Of a stretch of DNA of 15,059 nt, positions 1 through 7,924 are shown piece by piece. The stretch covers positions 1-15,059 of the forward strand of contig JASJBQ010000093.1 of NCBI GenBank assembly GCA_030066455.1, read 5' to 3'. A program made the translations under genes and the position numbers. The notes beneath the pieces are model-generated. The model was given only the letters and a program-made list of their open reading frames with translations, had not been told where the DNA came from and searched no databases. Positions within the stretch are counted from its first letter, which is position 1; every line of letters begins with the position of its first letter. The stretch comes from Desulfobacterales bacterium. Its GTDB lineage: Bacteria; Desulfobacterota; Desulfobacteria; Desulfobacterales; UBA5852.

Positions 1-2
1 AC

Positions 3-1808
3 CCCGGCCTGCCCTGGTGGCAGGCCGGCTTTGCGGCCCTGGTGGCGGTGCTAAGTTTCGCCCTTTTCTCCCGCTGGTCCTACGGCCGTCTCGGCCTGCT
101 GGCGGCCAGGCAGGGCGCGCATGCCGCCGACAACCGCTTCGCGGTGATCTCGACCCGCCAGGCCATTGTGGCCGTTCTGCTCCACGCCTTCATGGTCCAT
201 GGACTGGGGCTGCCGGTCTACTGGCACGACCTGCCGGTGTTTCGCACCATTCCGACCCTGCTGGCCCTGATTTTCGTGTTGTTTTTCCTCGCCCTGCTGG
301 TCATCGTCTGGTCGTGCGCCCACCCGAGCTATCGCCGTCTGTACGACTCCCGGGTCGACCGCCGGGCCTATGTCACCACGAATATCCGCATGTCCGTGCC
401 CATCATCCTCCCGTGGCTGGTCATGTCGCTTGTCGCCGACATCATTTTCGCCCTGCCCTTCGAAACGCCGAAACAGATCCTGTCATCCACCGGAGGGGTC
501 ATTGCCTATTTCCTGCTCTTTCTGGTAACGGCCGCCGTGGCCGCACCTCTCGCCGTCCAGCGTCTGTGGGGCTGCTACCCCCTGGAGGAGGGTTTCTTTC
601 GCGAGCGCATCCGTGCGCTCTGCCGCCGGGCCGGCATTCGCTATCGCGATATTCTCTACTGGCCGCTTTTTGGCGGACGCATGCTGACCGCCGGCGTCAT
701 GGGCATCGTTCACCGTTTCCGCTACATCCTGGTGACCGACGCGCTGCTGAAAACTTTGGCGCCCGAGGAGATTGACGCCGTGATCGCCCACGAAATCGGG
801 CATGTGCGCAAGCATCATCTGCTTTATTTCATGCTTTTCATGGCCGGCTTCATGCTGGCCTTCTTCTCCCTCCAGGGCGTCATCGGCTTCCTGATTTTCT
901 CGGCCCGGCCGCTGTATCAATTCCTGATCGACGTCGGCTTGACCGAAATCACCATCCTGTACAGCCTGGCCTTTATCCTTTTCTTTCTGATCTATTTCCG
1001 TTTTCTCTTCGGCTATTTCATGCGCAATTTCGAACGCCAGGCCGATATCTTCGTCTACACGCTCTTCGATTCGGCCCGCCCGATGATCTCCACCTTCCGC
1101 AAGATCACGGCCGTCAGCGGGCAGGCACCGGACAAACCCAACTGGCACCATTTCAGCATCAGTCAGCGTGTGGACTACCTGGAAAAATGCGAGCAGGACC
1201 GCCGTTGGGTCCAGCGCCACAATCGTAAGGTACGCCTCAGCCTGGTCGCCTATGGCGTGGGACTTTTCGTGATCGGCGTCTTGGGTTACCAGCTCAATTT
1301 CGGGCAGGCCGGCCGGACCATTGGAACCCGTCTTGTCGAGGCGATCATCGCGCTTGAAATCGAAAATGATCCGCACAATGCGCAACTCTACAGCGACCTG
1401 GGTGACTTGCGATACAGCCGGGAGCGCTATGCCGCCGCCGCCGATGCTTACGAGCAGGCGGTGGCCTTAAACCCGGGCAACGCTCAGCCCCTCAATAATC
1501 TGGCCTGGCTGTATGCCACCGCTCCAGACGAGCAACTGCGCCGCCCGGCCCGCGCTTTGACACTCGCCCGGCGGGCGGCAGCGCTCGAACCGGAAAGCGC
1601 GCACATTCTGGACACACTGGCCGAGGCCCATTTCGTGAACGGCAACCTCGAGGAAGCCATCCGGATGTCCCGCCGCGCGCTCGCGGCCGCCGACGATCCC
1701 GGTGACCACTACGCGCAGCAGTTGGAGCGCTTCATACAGGCCCGCGACAATCCTCCCGCGGCGGCCGGAACAGGCCAGCGCCAGCCGGATCGTCGGGGCC
1801 CCCAATGA
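3..1808 (+). CDS. M48-family membrane metallopeptidase with C-terminal TPRs (5' truncated by window edge)
   Basis: Zinc-dependent M48 (HtpX/Ste24-like) membrane peptidase; substrate unknown. The frame is open to the window edge and already encodes hydrophobic sequence (PGLPWWQAGFAAL), so the GTG at 42 is probably internal and the N-terminus lies outside. Numbering from that GTG, the zinc motif HEIGH is at residues 250-254 and the third ligand is probably E331 in ERQAD. Several hydrophobic segments are visible (about 42-60, 67-92, 117-138, 150-172, 261-285, 303-325, 398-417), so the protein is multi-pass. From about residue 446 to 560 there are two to three tetratricopeptide repeats (for example LGDLRYSRERYAAAADAYEQ), a C-terminal protein-interaction module. 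The stop overlaps the next gene's start (ATGA, 1805-1808), indicating translational coupling. Family is secure; the TPRs suggest recruitment of a partner or substrate, as in periplasmic BepA-type M48 proteins, but this protein is membrane-embedded. Confidence 0.88.
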   Translation, partial: PGLPWWQAGFAALVAVLSFALFSRWSYGRLGLLAARQGAHAADNRFAVISTRQAIVAVLLHAFMVHGLGLPVYWHDLPVFRTIPTLLALIFVLFFLALLVIVWSCAHPSYRRLYDSRVDRRAYVTTNIRMSVPIILPWLVMSLVADIIFALPFETPKQILSSTGGVIAYFLLFLVTAAVAAPLAVQRLWGCYPLEEGFFRERIRALCRRAGIRYRDILYWPLFGGRMLTAGVMGIVHRFRYILVTDALLKTLAPEEIDAVIAHEIGHVRKHHLLYFMLFMAGFMLAFFSLQGVIGFLIFSARPLYQFLIDVGLTEITILYSLAFILFFLIYFRFLFGYFMRNFERQADIFVYTLFDSARPMISTFRKITAVSGQAPDKPNWHHFSISQRVDYLEKCEQDRRWVQRHNRKVRLSLVAYGVGLFVIGVLGYQLNFGQAGRTIGTRLVEAIIALEIENDPHNAQLYSDLGDLRYSRERYAAAADAYEQAVALNPGNAQPLNNLAWLYATAPDEQLRRPARALTLARRAAALEPESAHILDTLAEAHFVNGNLEEAIRMSRRALAAADDPGDHYAQQLERFIQARDNPPAAAGTGQRQPDRRGPQ

Positions 1809-2227
1809 CATCCGAGGGCTGCAGCATCATTTTCATCAACGGCCGGCAGCAGATTCTTCTGCTCCTGCGCGACGACATCCCCGAAATCCCCTTCCCCAAC
1901 TGCTGGGACCTTCCCGGTGGCCACCTCGAAGCGGGGGAAACCCCCGAAGCCTGTATTGCCCGTGAAATGAAGGAGGAAATCGGCCTGGATCTGGACGCAT
2001 GCGCCCTGTTTGTCGTGACGCAGATGCCCGACCGGATCGAATACACTTTCTGGAAAAGGCTGGAGCTTGATGTCGCGGCCGTCGAATTGACCGAAGGTCA
2101 GCGCTTGCGCTGGTTTAGCGCAGCGGAGGTCCGCGCGACCCCACTGGCATTCGGTTTCAATCCGATTATCGAGGTTTTTTTCGAGCGGCTCGGCGCGAGT
2201 GGCCGGCTGTCGGCCACTCGCGGTTAG
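1805..2227 (+). CDS. NUDIX hydrolase
   Basis: Small (140 aa) single-domain NUDIX hydrolase that cleaves a nucleoside-diphosphate linked to another moiety; the exact substrate cannot be read from sequence. The NUDIX box GX5EX7REUXEEXGU is complete at residues 39-61 (G39, E45, R53, E54, E57, E58, G60), so metal binding and catalysis should be intact. The flanking motif WDLPGGHLE is typical of MutT/ADP-ribose-pyrophosphatase-like members. The ATG is fused to the stop of the upstream peptidase gene (ATGA), and no separate promoter is visible, so it is probably expressed only by coupling. The C-terminal codons overlap a perfect 12-bp inverted repeat. A housecleaning role is possible, but no partner gene here points to one substrate. 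Confidence 0.88.
   Translation: MTSEGCSIIFINGRQQILLLLRDDIPEIPFPNCWDLPGGHLEAGETPEACIAREMKEEIGLDLDACALFVVTQMPDRIEYTFWKRLELDVAAVELTEGQRLRWFSAAEVRATPLAFGFNPIIEVFFERLGASGRLSATRG
2194..2222 (+). repeat. Perfect 12-bp inverted repeat at end of NUDIX gene
   Basis: Arms 2194-2205 and 2211-2222 are perfectly complementary around a 5-nt loop (GCTGT). The hairpin covers the last NUDIX codons and ends just before the TAG stop. No T tract follows, so it is not a standard intrinsic terminator; it may protect the 3' end of the mRNA or aid termination between the convergent units. The short gap after it (2228-2306) holds only a weak 7-bp inverted repeat (2232-2238/2272-2278) and no recognisable terminator for either strand. 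Confidence 0.55.
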
Positions 2228-2306
2228 AGGCGCCAACAGCCGCGCGCACGGCCGCCGCAATACGGAAAACGTGTTGGCAAGCGGTCATCCGGAACCCGGG
2301 CGAAGG

Positions 2307-4619
2307 CTATTTGATCGTCACCTTGCGCACCTGCAACAGGTCGCAGTTGCCGCCGAAAATCTTCTCGACCCCATCCTGCTTCAGGGTGGCCATACCTTCC
2401 TCGATGGCCAGGTTGCGAATCTCGTCGATGCGCGCTTTGTTCTGGATGAGTTTTTTCATCTCGTCGGTGCCGGCCAGCAGTTCGTGCAGGCCCATGCGCC
2501 CGGAGTAGCCGCTGCGGTTGCAGGCTTCACACCCATTGGGCTTGTAGAGCTTCAACTCCTCCGAATGACGGATGTCGGTTGTGTGTTCGAAAAGTTCCTT
2601 TCCGCCGTATTCTCGAATCAGCTCCGCCATTTGCTCTTCACTCGGATGGTAGGAGCGCTTGCACTCCCGGCAGAGCGTACGCACAAGCCGCTGGGCCAGG
2701 ATACAGAGCACGGCGTCGGCAAAATTGAAGGGGTCCATCCCCATGTCCAGCAGACGGGTGATGCTTTCCGGGGCGTTGTTGGTGTGCAGGGTGGAGAAAA
2801 CCAGATGCCCGGTCAGGGAGGCTTCGATGCCGATGTGCGTGGTCTCCTTGTCGCGCATCTCCCCCACCATGATGACGTCCGGGTCGGCGCGCAGAAACGA
2901 ACGCATCGCCGTGGCGAAATCGAAACCGATCTGGGGCTTGACCTGTACCTGGCGCAGTCCGCGCTGGGTGATTTCGACCGGGTCCTCGGCCGTCCAGATC
3001 TTGGTGTCGGTCTTGTTGATGGCGCTGAGGGCTGAGTGCAGCGTGGTGGTCTTACCCGAGCCGGTGGGGCCGCAAACAAAAATGATGCCGTAAGGCTGGT
3101 TGATGGCTTCCGTGAATTTTTCATGATTGCGCGGCGAAAACCCGATGCGGTTGAGCGGAATGGGTTCACCGGCCGCCAGGATGCGGAGCACGATGTCTTC
3201 CATGCCACCCTGGGTCGGGACGGTGGCAACACGCAATTCGATGTCCTGGCCGCTGAATTTTTTGAACTGGATCTTGCCGTCCTGGGGTTTGCGCCGCTCG
3301 GCGATGTCGAGATTGGCCATGATCTTGACGCGCGAGGACAAAGCGTTGCGAAACTGGAACGGCACCTTCTGGTACAGGGTGCAGGCGCCGTCCACGCGGA
3401 TGCGCACCTCGGTGTCCTGCCGCCCGGCGTAGGGCTCGATGTGGATGTCCGATGCCCCGCGGGCAAAGGCGTCCAGGATGATTTTATTGACCAGCTTGAC
3501 GACCGCGCTGTCCTCCTCCCCCACGGCGGTCTCGGCCTCCTCGATGGCGGCTTCCTCCTCTTTCATGTCCGCCAGGATGTCGTCAATGCCCTCGAGTTTC
3601 GATTCCGCTTGGGTGAAAAGTTTGATGAAATTGAGGATGTCCTGCTTGAAAGCCACGAAATAGGTAAGCGGGCGGCCCGGGAAGAGGGCCTTGATCTCGT
3701 CGATCTTCTGCAGGTCGCTGGGGTTGTCGATGGCGATCACCACCTTGCGCCCGTCGGTCCGCAGCGGCACCCAGCAGTTGCGTTCCAGGAACGGGATCCG
3801 CAGCCCGGACATCAGATCGCCCGGGACCGGCGCGGCGCTGTAGTACTCGATAAAGGGCACATCGTAAAACTTGGAAAGCGACTGGCCCACGTCCTTTTTG
3901 GGGATGTCGTAGTCGCGGATCAGAACCTCTTCGATGGCCTTTTTTTGACGGCGGGACTCGGCCACCGCCTTGTCCAGCTCCTTCTGGGTGATGAAATGGT
4001 TGTCCAGCAGGTAGCTGAAACGGTTGGGGCGGGCCTTGCCGGCAATCCTTTTCTGGTTGTAGACGGCGATGCCGATGATTTCGGACACTTTGGCCGCCGA
4101 GGTGACGTCTTCGCTCGTGAACTGCTCGGCGTGTTTGCAGTTGATCAACTGCAGCACGCCCAGAAGAAATTTCTTGAAGACGATCGGGTAGGCCAGCACC
4201 TGCCGGGTGCGAAATCCCGTCTTTTGATCCCAGCTGCGGTCGAACTTGAGGTTGGGCGACATGCGGTTGAGTTCGGCCGTATCGTAGACATCCTTGATGT
4301 TGACCGGTTTTTGTTTACTGGCGGTAAAACCGGCAATACTGTCGACGGAAATCGGAATGCGGATTTCGGAAATCTCGGGCCCGGACTTGAACCGTGAGAC
4401 CAGTTCGCGCGTCTTGCCGTCCACCACGAAAACCGTAATGCGCTGAGCTTTAAAGAGGTGGGTGATGTCTTCCTTGAGATCGATCAGGATTTCGTCCAGA
4501 TTGTTGGCCGCATAGATTTTGTTGCAGATTGCCTGGAGGTAATCCCGATAGGCGACTTCGGACGTGAGATCCGGCGCCTGTACATCTTTAACCCTGAGGC
4601 CTTCCGATTTCATGTTCAT
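2307..4619 (-). CDS. GAF-MshEN-PilB/GspE family secretion/pilus assembly ATPase
   Basis: 770-aa hexameric assembly ATPase of the PilB/GspE/PulE family, which powers pseudopilus or type IV pilus assembly from the cytoplasmic face. The layout is a GAF-like sensor domain at about 35-190, a MshEN-like N-terminal domain at about 199-340, an acidic linker at about 345-375, and the ATPase at about 380-745. Walker A GPTGSGKT is at 517-524 (K523), an Asp box reads AEDPVE, Walker B is DVIMVGE at 581-587 (E587), and a His box lies around FSTLHTN. The zinc-type tetracysteine is C650-x2-C653 and C697-x2-C700, as in GspE/PilB, with a longer spacer than the usual ~30 residues. The start at 4619 has a GAGAG element 8 nt upstream; a second ATG two codons later is possible. 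It follows the small membrane protein gene by 18 nt. No other pilus or type II secretion genes are in the window, so the partner system is unknown. The N-terminal GAF is an unusual addition suggesting ligand-controlled activity. Confidence 0.9.
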   Translation of the reverse strand: MNMKSEGLRVKDVQAPDLTSEVAYRDYLQAICNKIYAANNLDEILIDLKEDITHLFKAQRITVFVVDGKTRELVSRFKSGPEISEIRIPISVDSIAGFTASKQKPVNIKDVYDTAELNRMSPNLKFDRSWDQKTGFRTRQVLAYPIVFKKFLLGVLQLINCKHAEQFTSEDVTSAAKVSEIIGIAVYNQKRIAGKARPNRFSYLLDNHFITQKELDKAVAESRRQKKAIEEVLIRDYDIPKKDVGQSLSKFYDVPFIEYYSAAPVPGDLMSGLRIPFLERNCWVPLRTDGRKVVIAIDNPSDLQKIDEIKALFPGRPLTYFVAFKQDILNFIKLFTQAESKLEGIDDILADMKEEEAAIEEAETAVGEEDSAVVKLVNKIILDAFARGASDIHIEPYAGRQDTEVRIRVDGACTLYQKVPFQFRNALSSRVKIMANLDIAERRKPQDGKIQFKKFSGQDIELRVATVPTQGGMEDIVLRILAAGEPIPLNRIGFSPRNHEKFTEAINQPYGIIFVCGPTGSGKTTTLHSALSAINKTDTKIWTAEDPVEITQRGLRQVQVKPQIGFDFATAMRSFLRADPDVIMVGEMRDKETTHIGIEASLTGHLVFSTLHTNNAPESITRLLDMGMDPFNFADAVLCILAQRLVRTLCRECKRSYHPSEEQMAELIREYGGKELFEHTTDIRHSEELKLYKPNGCEACNRSGYSGRMGLHELLAGTDEMKKLIQNKARIDEIRNLAIEEGMATLKQDGVEKIFGGNCDLLQVRKVTIK

Positions 4620-4637
4620 ATCATTTTCTCTCTGGAT

Positions 4638-4886
4638 TTATGAGGCGTCGTCGCGCGGCGGTGTTTTGAGGACAGAATAGATCTTGCGCACACCGCCGCC
4701 GATGAGAAGGATGCCAAGCAAACCGAAACAAAACCATAAAAACACCATTTCCAAGGAGGATTCCGGCAGCTGGCGCGCTTCGGCAATCTGGGCCATTCGC
4801 TGCGGAAGCATGAAAAACACGCCGACGCCGGCGGCGGCGAGCGCCGCCCCCCAGATCAGCTGCAAGATGTTCGGTTCTCGGTTCAT
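4638..4886 (-). CDS. Small two-helix membrane protein, unknown function
   Basis: 82-aa hypothetical protein. Two hydrophobic helices are visible at about residues 9-27 (LIWGAALAAAGVGVFFML) and 47-66 (MVFLWFCFGLLGILLIGGG), separated by a short polar loop (PQRMAQIAEARQLPESS), with a basic C-terminal tail (RKIYSVLKTPPRDD). This predicts an inner-membrane hairpin. It is the first gene of a two-gene unit: 100 nt downstream of a good promoter and 18 nt upstream of the assembly ATPase. The context suggests a membrane partner of that ATPase, but no known family was recognised. The ribosome-binding site before ATG 4886 is weak. Confidence reflects an uninterrupted ORF in a promoter-linked position with sensible topology. 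Confidence 0.7.
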   Translation of the reverse strand: MNREPNILQLIWGAALAAAGVGVFFMLPQRMAQIAEARQLPESSLEMVFLWFCFGLLGILLIGGGVRKIYSVLKTPPRDDAS

Positions 4887-4910
4887 CGCAGGATAGGGTT
4901 GTCTTCCTGT

Positions 4911-4955
4911 GGGCCGTCAATGCCTGGAAATGCCTTTCACGGCCCTGCATGGGCC
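4911..4955 (-). promoter_or_regulatory. Leader RNA segment with two mutually exclusive hairpins
   Basis: In the untranslated leader of the membrane protein/ATPase unit, segment 4941-4945 (GGGCC in RNA) can pair either upstream with 4951-4955 (loop UGCAU/AUGCA) or downstream, as the 7-nt GGGCCGU at 4939-4945, with ACGGCCC at 4911-4917 (21-nt loop). The two helices share the same bases and cannot coexist. No known riboswitch core was recognised and no terminator T tract follows. It may be a control element or simply a structured leader. Confidence 0.35.
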
Positions 4956-4985
4956 CGGTGTTTTAGTCTAGTTAAGTCATTAATA

Positions 4986-5014
4986 TTTATACGCCTAATT
5001 CGCCTGGAGGTCAA
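4986..5014 (-). promoter_or_regulatory. Sigma70-type promoter for membrane protein/ATPase unit
   Basis: On the minus strand, TTGACC (5009-5014) and TATAAA (4986-4991) are separated by exactly 17 nt, in the most AT-rich patch of the intergenic region. Transcription would start near 4979 and give a leader of about 90 nt before ATG 4886. The rest of the 4887-5148 gap holds only the leader hairpins and an 8-bp direct repeat (CCGGCAGA near 5109 and 5125). Confidence 0.65.
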
Positions 5015-5148
5015 ACTGGTTGCAGGAATAGGGGCCGTCTGCGAAAAGAGGTTGAATGGAGAATAGGGATGGCCTTAAGAACCAACGCCCGGGGTCGGAA
5101 TGATTCGACCGGCAGAGCGATTCTCCGGCAGACCGTTGCGGCAGGTAC

Positions 5149-6429
5149 TCAGGGTGAATCGGCGGGCGGACCGGCCGCAACCGTGGCCCGTTCTTTCAGC
5201 CGCACGATCACCGGAACGCCGGTGCTCTCCTGGATCCAGTCGCGTATCGTCTTCATGCGCAGTTCGAGCATCTTGATCTCGTCGGAGAAGAAGGCGCCTT
5301 CCACGGCGATCCAGATTTCGAGAAAGGTTTTGTCATCGTAGCGGCTTTCGAACAGGCAACTGTCCTGGGGCTGGAACCCCAGCGCATTCTCGACGGCGGC
5401 CATGACCTGCTGCTGGTGGACCTTGACCCCCCGAATGCAGACCAGCCCGTCGGTGCGCTCGGTCAGCCATTCGATGCGTGCCAGCCGGCAGTCGCAGGAG
5501 CAGGGCTCGGTCACCATCCGCGCCCGGTCGCCGGTCCGGAAGCGGATCAGCGGATACGCCCGGGTGGTGAGCGTCGTCAGCACCAGCTCTCCCGCCTCGC
5601 CGGCGGACAGCGGCTCACCGGTTTCCGGATCGATGATCTCGGGAAGAAAATGCTCGTCGTTCACATGCAGGCATGAATGGTTTTCGCACTCGTAGGCCAG
5701 CGCCGGTCCGGGGATCTCGCTCAGGCCGTAGTGCTGCCAGCACTTCACGTTCAGCGCCTGCTCGAGAAACCACCGCAGGTCCTGTTCGGCGGGCTCCCCT
5801 GCGAGGATGAGCGTCTTGAGGCGAAAATCGACCAGGGAGCGGTCGTCACCCCGGATCTTTGCGGCGACCTGGCGCGCGTAGGAGGGCGTCGTCACCAGCA
5901 CCGAGGGGCGGTAATCCCGCATGACCATGAGCTGTTTTTCGATGGACAGCAGCGTGTTGGGGATCACGCTGGCGCCGATGGCCTCGGCTCCGCTCTTGTA
6001 GTCCCGCCCCCAATTGGCCAGTCCGGAGTCCAGACTGATCTGCAGAATATCCTCGGGCCCCACACCGGCGTTCTGCAGAGCCGTGGCCACCATACCCTCC
6101 CAAATGGCGACATCCTGACGGGTGTAGCCGCTGACCGTCGGGTTCAAGGCCGTACCCGGTGCGGTGTGAATGCGGACGATGTCGCGCAGCGGGACGGCAA
6201 ACAGGTCGTAGGGGTAGTTTTCGCTCAGATGCTTCCGGGTCAGAAACGGCAGCCGGGCGACATCGTCGAGCGACTGGATATCCGCCGGATCGATCCGCCG
6301 CGCTTCCAGACGCCGGCGATGAAAGGATACGTTGCGATAGGCCCGGTTGAGGGTGCTCTGCAGGCGCTCGAGCACCAGATAACCGCGCTCTTCGGGAATA
6401 CAAACGTTTGCTTCATTCTTTGCCGTCAT
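5149..6429 (-). CDS. PaaK-like (phenylacetate-CoA ligase family) protein with degenerate catalytic motifs
   Basis: 426-aa AMP-forming acyl-CoA ligase homologue of the phenylacetate-CoA ligase family and last gene of the liv operon. It is collinear with the first PaaK of the operon: H88 and the YGLSE motif (234-238) fall at the same residue numbers in both. FRTGD (D301) and IRGVKV are also conserved. Two key elements are altered. The phosphate-binding SSGTTGQP loop of the first PaaK (90-97) is APGTALNP here, and the C-terminal catalytic lysine motif SQGKAVRV is absent: the protein ends ATVAAGPPADSP, with Ala where the Lys should be. Neither other frame of the 3' end restores that motif, so a simple frameshift is unlikely. 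ATG 6429 (GGTGA 5 nt upstream) gives the family-typical length and overlaps livF by 17 bp; ATG 6441 is an alternative. It may be a non-adenylating ligand-binding or CoA-related protein, or a partner of the active PaaK; the function is not established. Confidence 0.85.
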   Translation of the reverse strand: MTAKNEANVCIPEERGYLVLERLQSTLNRAYRNVSFHRRRLEARRIDPADIQSLDDVARLPFLTRKHLSENYPYDLFAVPLRDIVRIHTAPGTALNPTVSGYTRQDVAIWEGMVATALQNAGVGPEDILQISLDSGLANWGRDYKSGAEAIGASVIPNTLLSIEKQLMVMRDYRPSVLVTTPSYARQVAAKIRGDDRSLVDFRLKTLILAGEPAEQDLRWFLEQALNVKCWQHYGLSEIPGPALAYECENHSCLHVNDEHFLPEIIDPETGEPLSAGEAGELVLTTLTTRAYPLIRFRTGDRARMVTEPCSCDCRLARIEWLTERTDGLVCIRGVKVHQQQVMAAVENALGFQPQDSCLFESRYDDKTFLEIWIAVEGAFFSDEIKMLELRMKTIRDWIQESTGVPVIVRLKERATVAAGPPADSP

Positions 6430-7153
6430 AGAAATCACCATAATCCTTGCCCAGGTAGGCGCGCTTGACTTCCACATCCTCCAGCAATTCGCGGGCCTTT
6501 CCCTGCAGCACCACTTTGCCGGTTTCGAGAACGTAGCCCCTATCGGCCACCTGGAGAGCGGCCTTGGCATTCTGCTCCACCAGCAGCACGGTTTTGCCCT
6601 CTTCGCGCATCCTGACGATGACGTTGAAAATATCCTGGACGATCAGCGGGGCCAGACCGGTCGAAGGCTCATCCATCATGATCAGCGAAGGTGCGGACAT
6701 CAGGGCCCGCCCCATGGCGAGCATCTGCTGCTCGCCGCCGGAAAGCGTGCCGCCATACTGATGCCGCCGTTCCTTTAGGATCGGGAACAAGGCATACTGC
6801 CGGTCCAATTGCCGGGCGAGTTCGTGCCGCCCATTGCGTCTCAGGACGTGGCCCCCCAGGATCAGGTTTTCCTCGACGGACAGATCGGCGAAGATCTGGC
6901 GCCCTTCGGGCACCATGACGCAACCCAGGGCCGGAATTTTCTGTGCGGCCAGTGTGCCGATATTCCGATCCTCGAAATGGATCTCGCCCGCCGTGGCCTT
7001 CAACAGCCCGGCAATCGTCGTCAGCAAGGTGGTTTTGCCGGCCCCGTTGGCTCCGATGATCGTGACGATTTCGCCGCGGGCCACGTGCATGGATACGTTC
7101 TTGAGGACCTTGAGATTGCCGTAGCCGGCCTGAAGGTTCAGGATTTTCAACAT
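6413..7153 (-). CDS. livF: Branched-chain-amino-acid type ABC transporter ATPase LivF
   Basis: 246-aa nucleotide-binding subunit of a LIV/HAAT-family ABC importer, working as a heterodimer with LivG under the LivH/LivM permease. Walker A GANGAGKT is at 34-41, the signature LSGGEQQ at 137-143, and Walker B LIMMDE at 157-162, followed by the D-loop STGLAP and a VEQN segment as in LivF proteins. The C-terminus is intact. It starts 15 nt after livG with an AGGA element about 7 nt upstream, and its end overlaps the following PaaK-like gene. ATP hydrolysis should be normal. Substrate specificity is set by LivK, not by this subunit. Confidence 0.95.
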   Translation of the reverse strand: MLKILNLQAGYGNLKVLKNVSMHVARGEIVTIIGANGAGKTTLLTTIAGLLKATAGEIHFEDRNIGTLAAQKIPALGCVMVPEGRQIFADLSVEENLILGGHVLRRNGRHELARQLDRQYALFPILKERRHQYGGTLSGGEQQMLAMGRALMSAPSLIMMDEPSTGLAPLIVQDIFNVIVRMREEGKTVLLVEQNAKAALQVADRGYVLETGKVVLQGKARELLEDVEVKRAYLGKDYGDFYDGKE

Positions 7154-7168
7154 GGTCTGTCCTGCATT

Positions 7169-7920
<752 letters not shown>

Positions 7921-7924
<4 letters not shown>

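Noticed and set aside
483..1385. 300-codon minus-strand ORF opposite the M48 peptidase
   Set aside because: Antisense to conserved membrane and HEIGH-containing coding sequence; no domain recognised and no ribosome-binding site.
2228..2306. Bidirectional intrinsic terminator between the NUDIX and ATPase genes
   Set aside because: Only a 7-bp inverted repeat with a long loop and no T tract on either strand.
2199..4397. Long plus-strand ORFs opposite the assembly ATPase gene
   Set aside because: They are antisense to a protein with full Walker, Asp-box and tetracysteine motifs; composition is that of a reverse-frame shadow in high-GC DNA.
4995..5180. Frameshifted continuation of the PaaK-like gene that might restore the catalytic lysine
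   Set aside because: Neither alternative frame downstream of 5200 encodes an SxGKAxRV-like motif, so the missing lysine is not explained by one frameshift.
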